Below, piece after piece: positions 22,032 to 33,909 of a stretch of DNA of 64,000 nt (within the stretch, counting starts at the first letter, position 1; the number at the start of each line of letters is the position of its first letter). The notes beneath the pieces were generated by a model that was not told where the DNA came from, searched no databases, and saw nothing but the letters and a program-made list of their open reading frames with translations. Both the position numbers and the translations under genes were made by a program. The stretch is from assembly GCA_030620095.1 (NCBI GenBank), contig JAUTXW010002189.1, positions 317,001-381,000 on the forward strand, given 5' to 3'. The DNA comes from Kuschelorhynchus macadamiae. Lineage: Eukaryota; Arthropoda; Insecta; Coleoptera; Curculionidae.

Positions 22032-24868
22032 CAGGATATCCGAATTTCGATGGTTTTGCGGGGTATCTCCCTTATTACTGAAGATAGAGAGATGCGGTTT
22101 TCGCAACACATCGCTACTTTTTTGTGAAATCAAAGAAGCCACAAATAAATTTTTCCTAGCCCTTTTCGTTTTTGAGATACAGGGTGAAATTGAAAATTTT
22201 GCGTTTTCAGGTACCCCTCGTATCTCGATGGCCCGGCAACTTACCGAAAAGGTGGAAACTAACATCGATAGAGTTTTTTGCGTAGTCAGTTTTTGGTTAG
22301 ATACTATCGTTTTCGAGGTATAGACTAAAGTTGGTTTTTTTTTAAATGGGATACCCCGTATATTCTTTAATATTTGATTTCCGCTCATTTTTAGCTTCTC
22401 AAAAATATATAACACTTATATTTATTTCAAACCGGTACCGACAATAAAGTCAATTTAAAGAAATTTTAATCTGTTTTTCTAGTAGGCCATGAAAATTGTG
22501 TGTTAATTTTCTAAATCTGAATTATCTGTACCAAAGTTTGTTATAATATCATAATTAAACAATAAATCAATAAACAAAGATACATACCTACTAGTATTTA
22601 CCCTGAACAACACAACTAACACAAATACTTAGGAAATCTAATAAAAAAATATATATACCTATTATGCACTAAAAATGTTTTATTTACAACAAATGACGTT
22701 GGATTTAATACTTTTCTAATGTTGACAATTGTGTTGTTTTTGAAAATACTTACAACTATTTAATGTATCCCTTAGAAATACCCAAGATCTGTTTTAAATA
22801 AAATAAGGCCGCCATGACTTGATTAAACAAAAGAATATATAGATTCTGTTGAACCATTGTAGAAACTAATTGACATTTGTCGTTATTAAATTATTTTAAT
22901 CAAATATTGCCTTTGTTCATTTATTAAATATCAAATGGCTGCGAATTTCGAAAAGTTGGAGAAATATGACATGCTTCTTTGTTTTATACAGTGCCAAGAA
23001 TACAAAATAATTTGGCTTCTTAAACCAGGGCTTTTCGGAACTAGTGATAGCCGATGTAGAAGGACTCTCAGTATTTTTGAAAAACAAAAGTATAGACAAT
23101 AATAAAACTTTAGTTTTGTGATTTTTTTTTCAGAGTAATAATATTAATATTTCAATTATGCCTATCGCTCCTAATAGGTTACAATTGTGTCCAAAATTTG
23201 CTTGTAATAAAAAAGCATATTATTGCAGCAAGTCTGTAACATGAAAGATACGATGTCACTTAATTTAATTTATTTTGAATATGTCGTTCTATACTCTATA
23301 TATCTGTAAATAAGCATTTATTCCTTATAGATACCCAGAACGAAGACAGCCCGATAAGAGAACATTTTCAAGAATAAAAGTAAATCTGATCAATCACGGA
23401 TCATTCAAAGTATCGCGACCGAAATCATATTACAAAGAAAATTGGGAAACTGAAGAGATTAATTTTTTAGCTGCCGTTGCAATCAATCCGTTAACTTCCA
23501 GTCAAAAAGTCGAGGATGAAGTGGGAGTACCTAAGTCAACAGTGCAGACTATTCTAAAAAAATACCATTTCAAACCATATAAATATAAGTTAGTGCACCA
23601 TTTGCACCCGGGAGATGCACAGCGTTGCATAGATTTCTGCAATTGGTATATTTATATGACTAATACCGAAATAAATTTCGAAAGAAGAGTTATATGGTCT
23701 GACGAGGCATAAATCTCAAGTGCAGGTATTGTAAATCGACACAATAATAGATACTGGTCCAAAGAAAATGAACACGTTACGTTTCCACGCGAACAACAAG
23801 GCAGGTTTGGATTTAGCGGGTCTAGCTTTATCCTCGGCACAAAAATAAGGTATGTCATTTATAACGGTAGTCTTACTGGAAACCGGTATCTAGAGATACT
23901 GGAAAATACGCTTCCTGATTTATTAGATAATATTCCTTTGGTAGAATTACAAAATATTTGGATTGGTACAAATGGGGCTGTAAGATGGCCGCCTAGGTCG
24001 CCAGATTTGTCGGTCCTAGACTTTTTTCTATGGGGATATCTTGAAGGCATCATCTACCAAAGGCAACACCACACGATCGAAGATCTACAAAACGACACAA
24101 GAAGAGCCTTTAGATATTTACAAGCTCGCCAAATGATTATGCTTAACGCACTAAGTAGAATAAGAAAGATGTGTGATATGTGTAATTTCTACACCCTGCA
24201 TAGCCTTTTTTTCTAATTTAGTCAATAGTAAGTACTTTGACAGAATACAATTTTATTATCAACATTAGAAAAATAATTAAATTATCGTCATATGTATATA
24301 TTTTTAGGTTATAATATGTGTTTTTAGTAGATTTCTTAGATGTTTGTGTGTTTCCCTAGCGTAAAAATTAAATACTATGAATGTTTGTTAACTGATTTAT
24401 TGCTTAATAATGATATTATAACTTTGGTACCGATAATTCAGATTTAGAAAATTAACACACAATTTTCATGGCCTACTAGAAAAACCGATTAAAATTTCTT
24501 TAAATTGACTTATTTTCGATACCGGATTGAAATAAATATCAAGTGTTATATATTTTTTAGCAGCTAAAAATGAGTGGAAAACAAATATTAAAAAATATAC
24601 AGGGTATCCCACCTAAAAACCCAACTTTAGTCTATACCTCGAAAACCATAGTAGCTAACCAAAAACTGACTATGCCACTGGATTCTACGCAAAAAACCCT
24701 ATTGAAGTTAGTTTTCACCTTTTCGGTAAGTTTCCAGGCCATCGAGATACCCTGTGTCTCAAAAACTAAGAGAGATAGGAACAATTTTTTTGGGCTCCTT
24801 TGGTTTTACAAAAAAGTAGCAGTAAGAAGGTAGATACCCCGCAAAACAATCGAATTTCGGATACCCTG
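22032..24868 (+). mobile_element. Mariner-type element with ~500-bp terminal inverted arms
   Basis: The left arm (22032-about 22560, starting CAGGATATCCGAATTTCG) and right arm (about 24415-24868, ending CGAAATTCGGATACCCTG when read to the edge) are inverted copies, diverged but alignable throughout. They share CCATGAAAATTGTGTGTTAA. TA dinucleotides flank both ends (22030-22031 and 24869-24870). The unoccupied target, with a single TA in CATAGTC/TTCAGTAC context, survives at 42971-42972 in the inverted composite copy. The element is 2837 bp long, and arms this long are unusual for mariner. Confidence 0.9.
22935..24216 (+). pseudogene. Transposase of the long-armed mariner, inactivated
   Basis: The ATG at 22935 begins MAANFEKLEKYDMLLCF, an N-terminal DUF4817-like helix region. 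About 320 bp of non-homologous sequence or intron intervenes before RYPERRQPDKRTFSRIKVNL (about 23331). The frame continues through VGVPKSTVQTILKKYHF to the first Asp in VIWSDEA (about 23703), where a stop follows. After it come NRHNNRYW and GNRYLEILE. Sequence then jumps from LQNIW to IGTNGAVRWPPRSPDL (about 23985), so about 25 residues containing the second catalytic Asp are deleted. The third Asp in SPDLSVLDFFLWG is present. It is dead by both a stop and the deletion. The closest relatives in this window are the genes at 51898 and 55529. Confidence 0.87.
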
Positions 24869-24940
24869 TACTGAACTTAATTGGGCCACACTTCACTATT
24901 CCTAACAAATGGAAAAAAAATATAACGGGTAAAGTTTTAG

Positions 24941-25279
24941 TTTGGTGAAAACAGGGATAGACTTTCCCTCGAAACCCAAAACGTCTAAAGAAGTAAATAT
25001 TTTTCAGTGTCGTTTCTTGAGCAACTTCATAGTGAACCCCGAACTAAAGACCACAGATTACATTTTGAGGTAAATTAACCAATAAGAAGAATAATAAAAA
25101 ACATTGATGTTTTTTCATATTCTTAATTAATTGTGACTTGGCATTTTGCTGGGCAAGTGGAGCGTTCTATATAGAATTAAAAACTAATAATACAAATGAT
25201 TTGACCAAAAAAATGAGTTAAGAAGTTAAAAATGGTCAAGCTGATGAGATTTCAATTATTTACTTTTAGTTAATTTTCC
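24941..25279. other. Spacer without recognised features
   Basis: No frame or repeat partner found. Confidence 0.4.
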
Positions 25280-25758
25280 CCCGTATTCACTAAAAAGGTT
25301 TAAGAGTTAGTCTAGGTCAAGTTGCCATGGTACTTAAAACTCCGTTATATTTTGCTTATGTCACTGTCATTTTGTAATTGTGACATTTAGGCCGTATTCC
25401 GTTTCCAATCTTGGTTTCGGTTTCGTGTTCCGTATTCATCGGTTATCTGAAAAATCGGTTATTTACGGAACACGGTTCCTGAAAATAACTGTCAACAGTG
25501 GCACCAGAACGACCGATGAATTTTGTTGGTTGTCAGGTAACCAATGTGTGAACTGTCAATTATTTGACGGGTGTTCCGTTTTTAAAGGGTTTTTCAGAAA
25601 CCCCTGTCAGACTTCTGTCAATTGGACTGGTTAATCAGGTTTGGAAACGGAATACGGCCTTAGAAGAATTATTTGTTCAACTGTTGAAAATCTCATCTTA
25701 AACCGATAACTGTCAAGTTAGACATGATCTAAATTTAAATCTTTTTAGTGAATACGGG
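25280..25758. mobile_element. Outer MITE split by a second MITE
   Basis: CCCGTATTCACTAAAAAGGT at 25280 is inverted at about 25737-25758 (ATCTTTTTAGTGAATACGGG). Without the inner element the outer one is about 206 bp. It has no coding content. Its target duplication could not be settled. Confidence 0.7.
25390..25659. mobile_element. PIF/Harbinger-like MITE
   Basis: A 19-bp perfect inverted repeat (GGCCGTATTCCGTTTCCAA) lies at 25390-25408 and 25641-25659. It is flanked by TTA at 25387-25389 and 25660-25662. A 3-bp TTA duplication is the hallmark of PIF/Harbinger. The 270 bp carry no frame that could encode a transposase. Confidence 0.88.
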
Positions 25759-25759
25759 T

Positions 25760-26930
25760 GTTTATGTTTTAAAAGAAGATTTTCTAGGTCGGGTAAAACA
25801 AATCTGGGGTCGATCTCGCCACTTCCTAGCTACAGCCCTGAGTGCATCGAATTGAATTTTTGACACAAACCCAAAATTTTTGTGTGACACTCGTAGGTTG
25901 AACACTTTTCTTGAAAGCGAGACTACAACGAAAAGGATCGATCAATTATTTAAAAAGGAGAAACTGACAACTACATGAATTCTTGTAAAAAAACCGAAGA
26001 CGTACCCCATTTAGCGAAAGTTATTAATATTTAAATATTCGATAAACTGTATGTCCCACATTAAAACAAAAAGATTGATTATAGGCGCCAATTTTAAATT
26101 TATATAGCTCTAATGTCTTGCAAATCGCGGCTTCTAGGGATGAAATCAATTTTAAAAAGTAAATATAAATATCAGATTCCATCAAATAAATTTCACCTTC
26201 AAGTGACGTATCTATCAGAAGCAGTTTTTTTTACTAACATATTTTTTTTTGTTATTTCACCTGCCAGGTTATAACTGCCTTTGTTACATTGGCGTATGTA
26301 AGGGAGGGGTTTGGGGGTTAACTCCCCCAGAGCCACTATTATTTCAGTTTAAATGGTGCACATAGTATAAAATAGGGACGTTTTTTCGGGTTTGGTAGGA
26401 AAACCTCCCCCCAGAGCCAATAACAAACAAACAACAAACAAAAGTATGCTTTATTGTCGCAGGAAAATTGTTACAGTTTTATGGACAAAGCGAAATTTAC
26501 CTTAAAACAAAAAAACCAGACCAATGAAAAAATCAAAATATTGATTGAAGAAAATCATATTTTTCGATAGGTCAATGCAAATACATAAATTGTAAATATA
26601 ACATTCGTTATATTCGTAACATTGCCGTAAAGCGGTTAATGAATCCAGCTGACCTAACAAAAGGAAATAAATAACACATATGCGAGGTGGATAATTTCGA
26701 TGACATTGAAATTAAAATTACACGACCTTAAACTATTTTAATTTTGTTATCGTTATACAAGCAAAATAATTGAAATTAAACAAAAAGTGTACTGAACTAT
26801 TATAGTACTTAAAATGTATTAAAAAAAAAAGAAAATGTATAACTTTAATCTAATATGTAACAAATAATAATTAATGTTAACGGACTATCAGACAGTTCAT
26901 TTCTTATAAAATATTTTCAAATGCCTTGCA
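25760..26930. other. Unclassified, with a G/C-rich patch shared with 57660
   Basis: At 26285-26420, AGGGGTTTGGGGGTTAACTC and two CCCAGAGCC blocks resemble GGCTCTGGGGG followed by TTACCCCC at 57664-57692. This may be the tail of an unnamed repeat. Nothing else was recognised. Confidence 0.3.
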
Positions 26931-26940
26931 GCAACATGAT

Positions 26941-27690
26941 TTAAGTAAACAAGCAAATAAAAAACATTTTAATGACATTATTCATTATAAAAATCAATAA
27001 CGCAGTAAAAAGGTCTTTCAGTGAAGTACGCTTTGGTTTTTTTTTCGGAAAAGTGCAAACATAGGGATTGTTTTTAAATGTTCTGGCGGTGGGGTGGTTG
27101 TTATTAAGGAATAAGTAGACGTCGCTAAGCTGATGTATAGGAAGATATGGCATAAGAAGATTCTTTATTAACCTTTCAATCATTTTTGACAGCACTGGTA
27201 GTAAAGCAATTGGGCGATGATTGCAAGAGTTAGTTTTTTTGAAGAGAATGTTAATGTATTTTAATTACATAAAAATAAAGGCCTTTTTTTTGGTTGTTGA
27301 AAATATCATCGTCTCAAAACCCACCAAGAAACAAAGTCTATATACGTCACTGCTTGCAAACATGTATACTTATAATACTTAATAATGTTTCTTATTATAT
27401 GCAAAAGAGAAACAAAAACATACTGTTAGTCAAAATACTGTCTGATTCCTCATCTTGCCTCTGTCACCAAGTTCATTAATGACATCCCATGATACCCTCA
27501 TGGGATTATCAGCATTTGCAATATATGCAGAGTTTGCTGTTTTTTTAGCCTGGACGATGGCGAGTCTGTACTGTTTTTTTCAGCTCTTAATTCTACAGCT
27601 ATGAGCCTATTGCCAGAGTTTATATATAGTTCATTGAATGTCCTAATATTCTCACGTATTTCTCTCATAGACTCATTAAACTAATTTACT
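26941..27690 (-). pseudogene. Jockey-like non-LTR retrotransposon fragment
   Basis: Read on the minus strand, 27690-27480 gives YRLAIVQAKKTANSAYI then NPMRVSWDVINEL, the linker between endonuclease and reverse transcriptase of Jockey-type LINEs. About 230 bp later, HRPIALLPVLSKMIERLI (about 27225-27172) is the start of the reverse transcriptase fingers. Frames are shifted between these blocks and the YADD region is absent. It is a short, old relic with no ends. Confidence 0.7.
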
Positions 27691-28874
27691 ACTGTGTTTT
27701 TTTGACACTTAATTTTTTGACAGGGGAAGGATTCATTCATACTCGCTTTCATTATATTCATAAAAGATTCACACTTCACACACAGTCAGACCGCAGGAAA
27801 CGCCAGTCTGTGGATTCTAAGAGTTACGTACGTAATAGGTAACACACTAACCCATACAGATTTCTTTCTACTAAAAGTTACATAATAGAATATATGTTTA
27901 CTGTTTTAAAGTACCAAAGTTGAAGATTTGCCGTATATTTGCATAACTGTAACAATAAAATGATCACACGCCTTTTCTTGTTTATGAACCATTCAATATA
28001 ATTTGTTAATTGAAACTAATATTTTGTTTACTCATTTGTAAGTACTATTCTAATATTACAACATTTAATATGTTAAAAATTTAATAAATTAATTTATTTA
28101 TACAGTTCGTTAATTGAAATTCATTTTTTGTTTACTCTTTTGTAAATATTAATTACCACAACATGTAATATGTTAAATATTAATGTTTTTCTACTAGTAA
28201 AAAGAAAATGGAAACACTATATGGTTGGTTTTATATAAGTAGAGGCAAATAACTTGGAACAACTAAAAAAGTATTCAGATTGGTGGAAAAGAGCTTTCCA
28301 GTATATATTGATGGTTGGTTCTCCTTTGATGATGTGGTAAATATATTTGTCCAAAGCAAAAAATTCTATAAATGTACAAAAAAATGCTAATCTATATACT
28401 TTTCTATAGTTCTGATTTAGTTATGTAAAACAGTTTTTACTTGTGCAGGACACTCATAATTGAGATTGGTTGAATAACAAAGTAATATTTTACTTCTGAA
28501 TCAGAAAATATCAGGATTCCCAGCTTGATTTTGCAAAAGAAGCTAGACAAATTGCCACTTTAGCTTGTTTTGTAAAAGTAGTTAAATATTAGATTTCAAC
28601 ATAAAAAATATGTTTACTGTGTTACAAGTACCAAGGGTGAAAATTTAACTTATACTTGCACAGTTGTAAACTGTAACAATAAAATGTTCAGACACCTTCT
28701 CTGGTTTATGAACCGTGAAATATAATTTGTTAATTGAAACTAATATTTTGTTTACTCATTTGTAATTACTATTCTATTATTACAACATTTAATATGTTAA
28801 ACATTTTAATACTACAAGAATTTACGAAATCATGGTTCTTGCTATTTCCACTGTGTCAAATTGGAATTACTTCC

Positions 28875-28901
28875 GACGTTTCGCTTTTGATTGCTCGTCA
28901 G
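28875..28901 (-). other. Hammerhead-like core, left arm of the Penelope tail pair
   Basis: The minus strand reads CTGACGA (28901-28895), a GC/GC stem with AATCAAAA loop, GAAAC and GTC. This copy has no extra base between CTGACGA and the stem, so it is the closest to a canonical hammerhead catalytic core. A cleavage-site GUH and stem I partner farther along are not convincing. Confidence 0.35.
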
Positions 28902-28955
28902 GGATTGAACTCTGAATGACCTCGGAAAGATATAGGCGGGCTTTTATTCCCGTAT

Positions 28956-29028
28956 AAGATTCTGATGATGCCTCGTGCAATCTAAGGTGAAACATCGGAT
29001 AGTAATTTTAATGTGACAGGGTCTAATC
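28956..29028 (+). other. Hammerhead-like core, right arm of the Penelope tail pair
   Basis: CTGATGA (28962-28968) is followed by a weak stem (GCCTC with TAAGGT), GAAAC (28989-28993), a 27-base loop region, and GTC at 29021-29023 followed by TAATC. That could pair with GATT just upstream of the core (one position lost). This resembles a type I hammerhead with a short stem III. Confidence 0.35.
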
Positions 29029-29529
29029 CCAAGAACCATGATTTCTTAATTGACCAAAGCCGTGAAAGCTTCCATTCTATAAAAAGTGTTGCATGAAGCG
29101 CCGTCAATTTCGATAATAATGTTTTTCTACTAGTAGAGAGAAAATGAAAACACTATATGGTTAATTTTCTTTATGTAGAGGCCAAATAATTTGGAAGATC
29201 TAAAAAAAGTATGCAAATTGACGGAAATGAACTTTCTAGTATATATTGTAGGAGTTCTTAGTTCTGAATTAAAAACTGTCAAAATCCCCAGCTTGGTTTT
29301 GCAAAGAAGGTAGGCAAATGGCAGCTTTACCTTCTTTTGTAAAAATAGTTAGAAAATAAAGTTCAAATTGGATTCCAACTCGGATTTCAAATCCACCGTA
29401 ATGTGAGTAAATTTTGGCTGAAGAGGGTTTGTCGAGGATATAGCCGTAAGTTCTGGATTTTTTTGGATCTGACATGCTTGGTTACTTCCAGGTTACTAAC
29501 AGTAAATAACGAATTTATCATGAACAAAT

Positions 29530-30540
29530 AATAAAAAAGTCACTTCAACAATTGGGTAATATGTCCACCATTTACTTAGCGCCTTACGTGGAATATAGTT
29601 CTCTGTTTATTTGCCCCCGTGTCCGGATTTCTTCTGTATACACTAAAGATTTAATATAACCCCTAAAGAATAGATCCAAAGGATTAAGATGCAGGCTATG
29701 GGGCGGCTATGGAATTCACTGCCACGACCAAACCATCTGAGAGGCAACCATTTATCTAAAAAATTGCGAACTTTACTGGATAATGCGGAGTAGCACCATC
29801 GTGCATATACCACATATTTTGTAGTAAATTTAAAAGAACATGATCGAGTGGTGAAGGTCGCCTCGTCCGTGAAAAGAATTCTGAATGAAGCAGAAATTGA
29901 CAAAACTGAAGACTGGCGGGTAAATCGGTTGGTAGTAGGTATTGAAATGATATAGGTGTAGTTTTTTAGTGTGTAAAACTTGTAAAACCGAAGTCCTTTT
30001 TACATGAGCAGCATTCGCGTAATGTCTTTTACTTATACCTGGATTTTCACCTACTCGCATTAAAATCTCTTTTTCTTGCTCTACAGATATAACTTTAGGA
30101 CGCCCAAGAAGACTCTGAGGACAAAAAAACCCTGTTTCGCCTAGTTGATCTTATAATCTTTGATAAATGTGTCGATCCGGCTGTCTTCTATTGGATATTG
30201 TTGTTGGTAGCGTCTTGGTGCCGCACGACTGTTAAAATTTACTTGAGCATAAATACAAATCAAGTCTCTTATTTCACTATTTTCAACATTAAAGTATGTC
30301 AAGTATCCATGACTACGTTTATTTCTTAACCAGAGCGTATTCCATTCTTAACGAAGTGTTTTTGAGCCCGCGATTTGACTTGGAATAATTAAAATGTAAG
30401 TATTTCGAAAACGGTTTATTTAATCAAATTAAATATAGTATACCTTTTTTTCTTAGAAATTATCACTCTTTCACAAGTTTCAATAAAAAATATTGAAACT
30501 ATTGCTTTTTGGTGCAATCATTACCGACCACCCTGCATAT
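29530..30540 (-). pseudogene. Mariner-type element with DUF4817-like N-terminus, decayed
   Basis: Reading the minus strand from about 30330: NRRQPDRHIYQRL and LGETGFF (N-terminal helix region), then LLGRPKVISVEQEKEIL. Next come MRVGENPGISKR and SVLQVLHTKKLHLYHFN (second helix-turn-helix). FRILFTDEATFT (about 29888) holds the first Asp. A deletion follows, then a MHDGATPHY-type second Asp and LPLRWFGRGSEFHS leading toward the third Asp region, which is mutated. The C-terminus has a decayed NGGHIEQL-type end near 29570. The probable outer end is ACCGACCACCCTGCATAT at about 30523-30540. There are multiple stops and deletions. Confidence 0.75.
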
Positions 30541-32470
30541 AAAATTTGTATCTGCACCTAGTTTCAACCCTCAACACCTTCCCCTTATCTATCTATCTTA
30601 ACTACTGCCCTGCAAAAATAAAAGACGAATAACAGTTACTTGAAAAATGAATTGTAAACTAAATTTTAAAATGTGAGATCTTTCGAAATGAATCTTATAA
30701 AGTAAGAACTGTTCATTCAGATTATATGTTTCCTTATTATATAGGATGAAATTTAATCTCTCAAAACCTTGGATCATTACATGATATGCACGCATACTGT
30801 CGCAACGTCACTATTAGGCTTACTAATGATTCGCATCTGTATACTATTATCTAAATAGTTTAAAGACAGCTGCACTGATAATCTTAACCGATCATTTATT
30901 AAATGATAATTTATGCGGAAATCCAGTCAATGTTAGAAGAGTCATATTAATTTTAAAGCAAACAAAGGCTAGAAACTGTTCTTGTTAGTTACTAAAAAAT
31001 TAACAAAATACTCAGGTCCTCAGCCCACCTTTAATCCCCTTATTTAGAGCAACTGAGTCATTCGCGAACAAAATCAAATTGGCTTAAAATTTATTTATTA
31101 CAACTAAACCTTCACAATGGCACGTAAAAACAGTATATTTTCTAAACGAATAATATGAATATTATTAAACCGTCACGAGTTTCATTAGAGGTAATCAAAA
31201 AGTGACAAATTTATAATAAATAAATGTATTACTGGCTTTGAATTTATTCACAGATTTTTTTCAAATTAGTTAAAAAAAATCTTCTTTTATTAATACAAAA
31301 AATTAATTCATTTCTGTACCACCATCATATATCCTGAGGTTTTTATTGGCTATCTGAGACTGATATTTTATTATAAAATTAAAATGCTCGAATATTTTTT
31401 CATTCTTTAAAAACCTTTTACATTAATCAAGGTGATTTTATATTTACTGCTGTGCAATCTACTTTAATTTTTTTGTACTAAAATTTTAATCCATATCTAG
31501 ACCTTTACCTTTGTTCCTTCACAGGTGTAATAAAACAGATAACATTACAAGTTATATTATTAGATCAACTACTACACAAAATCAAAGGTCTTAGTAGTTA
31601 TAAAACGTTCAAGCAATCTTTTTTGTTGGGTAATTCAACTTTTCCAGATTAGTTTCTTTTAAAGCTTTGGACTATGTAAAAAGAGTTTTTGATGGTATTT
31701 TTTTCCTCAATGATTATATAACATCCACTTTATTCAATTTATATATGAGGGTCACAGAATTTAATGAAGTGTTTACCAACCTGAGCCAATTATACATTAT
31801 GCATGGATAAAATCATTTATGATTTTTCCTTGTGTGAGTAAAGCACACGTTATAAAATTTTTGCGCAACTGGAATTTAACAACCAGGATATAATATTACA
31901 TATCGGATTTAGAGCGACATACTATACAGGTTGGTACAACAGTGCGTTCAAGTCCAATAGATCGGTTTTTATATACGAAAGTTGTAGGGTCTGTGGAGAG
32001 CTACAACCTAAAACTATCTTCGATTAAAGAGGGTTGAGAATACGTTTGTTACATACCAAACTTCCCTTTTTTTAAATGAAACACCCGGTTTATTTTTTAT
32101 ATTCAGATTCATCGTTTTTTGGCCATTCACCTAATAAAGGGTTAATGGGGTCCATACAGAGTCATCCAAGATTTATAGCCACTTTTCGAAAATATCAGAG
32201 GTACATTGACGCCCTGGATTATTTTTTAATGCGTTAACACAAATCGTTTTAGCACGGTAAAAAGTTCCAAATGTGGTCTTCTTTCAACCGTGGAATTTTT
32301 CTTTAGTATTCTTTAATAATGGTATACAGGTAAATAAAAATACTGGATGCAAATTTTCATCGTTTTTTTTTTTAATTTATTCGTACCAGCATAGATAGGT
32401 CGAGAAAGTTTAAAACATAAAAAAATCAAAATTATCACTAATAAAAAAGATTTAATCCAAAAATTTCACA
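30541..32470. other. AT-rich stretch, mostly unclassified
   Basis: The part 31920-32350 (TATACAGGTTGGTACAAC onward) has the feel of a foldback repeat end, but I found no inverted partner. Nothing else was recognised. Confidence 0.3.
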
Positions 32471-32529
32471 AATACAAATGATAGTAGTACAATGATCTTG
32501 TAATTAAAACTGGTGGTTATTACTAAATT

Positions 32530-33905
32530 ATCGACATGATTTATGTGTTAGGACCAAATGAAAGAAATTGTTTGTTAGCGATAAGAATATTTCATGAAAA
32601 GTATTCTGATGAAGACAAAGACAAGAAGCTCTTTTGAAAGATTATGCAACGGTTTGATGAGACAGAAATGTAGAATACACGAAAAGTGATCGAAACAAAC
32701 CTGTTTTAAGCGAGTTAGGACAGCTAGGACTTAGCTAGGACAACTACTAAGTTGTCCACCGTAGAGAAATTAAAATGTAAAAATAAAAATAATAATAACA
32801 AACAAAAAACAATACTTAGTAACAAATCGTATAAAATAGCAAAAACTACTTAATTAGATGATTAAAATGACCACCGTTTTGTTCGACACAAATATTTTAA
32901 CGATTTTCAAAATAGGGTTACATCTCTTAATTTGTTAAAATGAATATTATTAAATACACTTCGGATTCTTTCCTTCATATTTCCTTTTGTAGTCAGAGGT
33001 GTTTAGACTACATTTTTAACAAAGCTCCTAAGAAATAAGTCAATTTTTGTTAAGTCAAGGGATCTAGGCGGCCACGCAATCGGTCCTCCTCTTCCTATCC
33101 AGCGTTTTTCAAAATGTTTATTAAGAAATGTTTAAATGTCAGTTAATAGGGATTTGGTATAATAGTGTTCTAATATCTTCCTTCAAAAACTGGAGATATC
33201 GATCTGCAGTAATCTTTTCTTCAAAAAAATAAGGACTGATGATAAAATTTCCTACAATTCCACCCCAGACGTTAAGAGACCACCTATTTTGACTAGTTGT
33301 GCGAATATAGTGAGGATTTTCAGTAACGTAGTAACGAAAATTATGTCTGTTGATATTGAATATTTGTGGAATGTTACGTCGTCAGTAAATAACAGTAAAT
33401 CTTGACTCTCTCTAAATTTGTTGTTGTGCCCAGTGACAAAAATCTAGTCGCCTGTGATAGTCATCCTCATATAACTCTTGAAGGAGTTGAATGTAGTATG
33501 GGTGAAACTTGATTTTTTTAGGATTCTTGGAACAGTGGTTTTACTTACATCTATTTCCCTTGCAATTCTTCTTAAGTCAATATAAAACTTAAGTTTACCG
33601 CTAACTCTTTCTCCTCGCGTAAAACAGGTTTGGCTCGATTTTTCGTGTATTCTGTATTTCTGTCTCAACAAATCGTTGCATAAGTCTCGCATATGCGCTT
33701 CTGTGTAGTTGTCTTCTATAGGGATACTTTTCGTGATATATTTCCATTCTTTTCACTTGCATGTAACAGATAAATTATATCGATCATTTCTTGTCTACTA
33801 AAATTCATCTTTGCAACTTTACAACAATTATAAATAAATCCCAGCTTTTGCCCGGTAATGTAAGAATGTTCTTGAAACTCCAAGATAAAAGAAAAAGTCA
33901 CCAAC
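32530..33905 (-). mobile_element. Mariner-type element carrying an inverted copy of its 5' coding end
   Basis: The gene runs on the minus strand (33870 to 32855). Beyond its 3' end, 32530-32730 on the plus strand aligns with the first part of the gene. It reads GPNERNCLLAIRIFHEKYSD, then KIMQRFDETEM and NTRKVI, which corresponds to the gene's MRDLCNDLLRQKYRIHE region. So both ends carry the transposase 5' region in inverted orientation, as in the elements at 51396 and 53491. The arms are diverged and the outermost boundaries could not be fixed. Confidence 0.65.
32855..33870 (-). pseudogene. Mariner-type transposase, inactivated
   Basis: On the minus strand, MNFSRQEMIDIIYLLHA (about 33810) is a DUF4817-like start. 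It is followed after a frame change by LRRIAREIDVSKTTVPRILKK (33575-33510), a helix-turn-helix. LLLFTDDVTF (about 33405) holds the first Asp in degraded context. Farther on, HFEKRWIGRGGPIAWPPRS then LDL (about 33118-33055) is the third Asp region. The end NGGHFNHL lies near 32870. The second-Asp region is unreadable and several stops are present. Confidence 0.8.
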
Positions 33906-33909
33906 ACCC

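Larger units (their letters stand above)
28809..29118. mobile_element. Penelope-like tail inserted as an inverted pair
   Basis: The insertion interrupts the second duplicate between TTTTAAT and AATAATGTTTTTC. The left part holds AAATCATGGTTCTTG and TCAAATTGGAATTAC; the right part holds the complementary CAAGAACCATGATTT. The flanks and GATGCCTCGTGCAAT also occur in the Penelope tails at 15490-15700 and 17220-17330. It is therefore a tail-only copy folded back on itself, with no protein part. Confidence 0.8.
27890..29355 (+). repeat. Tandem duplication of a ~700-bp segment
   Basis: Copy 1 (about 27890-28575) and copy 2 (about 28605-29355) match through ATATGTTTACTGT, CTGTAACAATAAAATG, GTTAATTGAAACTAATATTTT, TTTTTCTACTAGTA, GTATATATTG and CCCAGCTTG(A/G)TTTTGCAAA. 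Copy 2 lacks about 170 bp found at 28310-28480 and contains a 310-bp insertion (28809-29118). No protein-coding content was recognised. Confidence 0.8.

Noticed and set aside
26285..26420. G/C-rich patches as CpG island or promoter
   Set aside because: They consist of G-run/C-run repeats shared with 57664, so a repeat origin is more likely.
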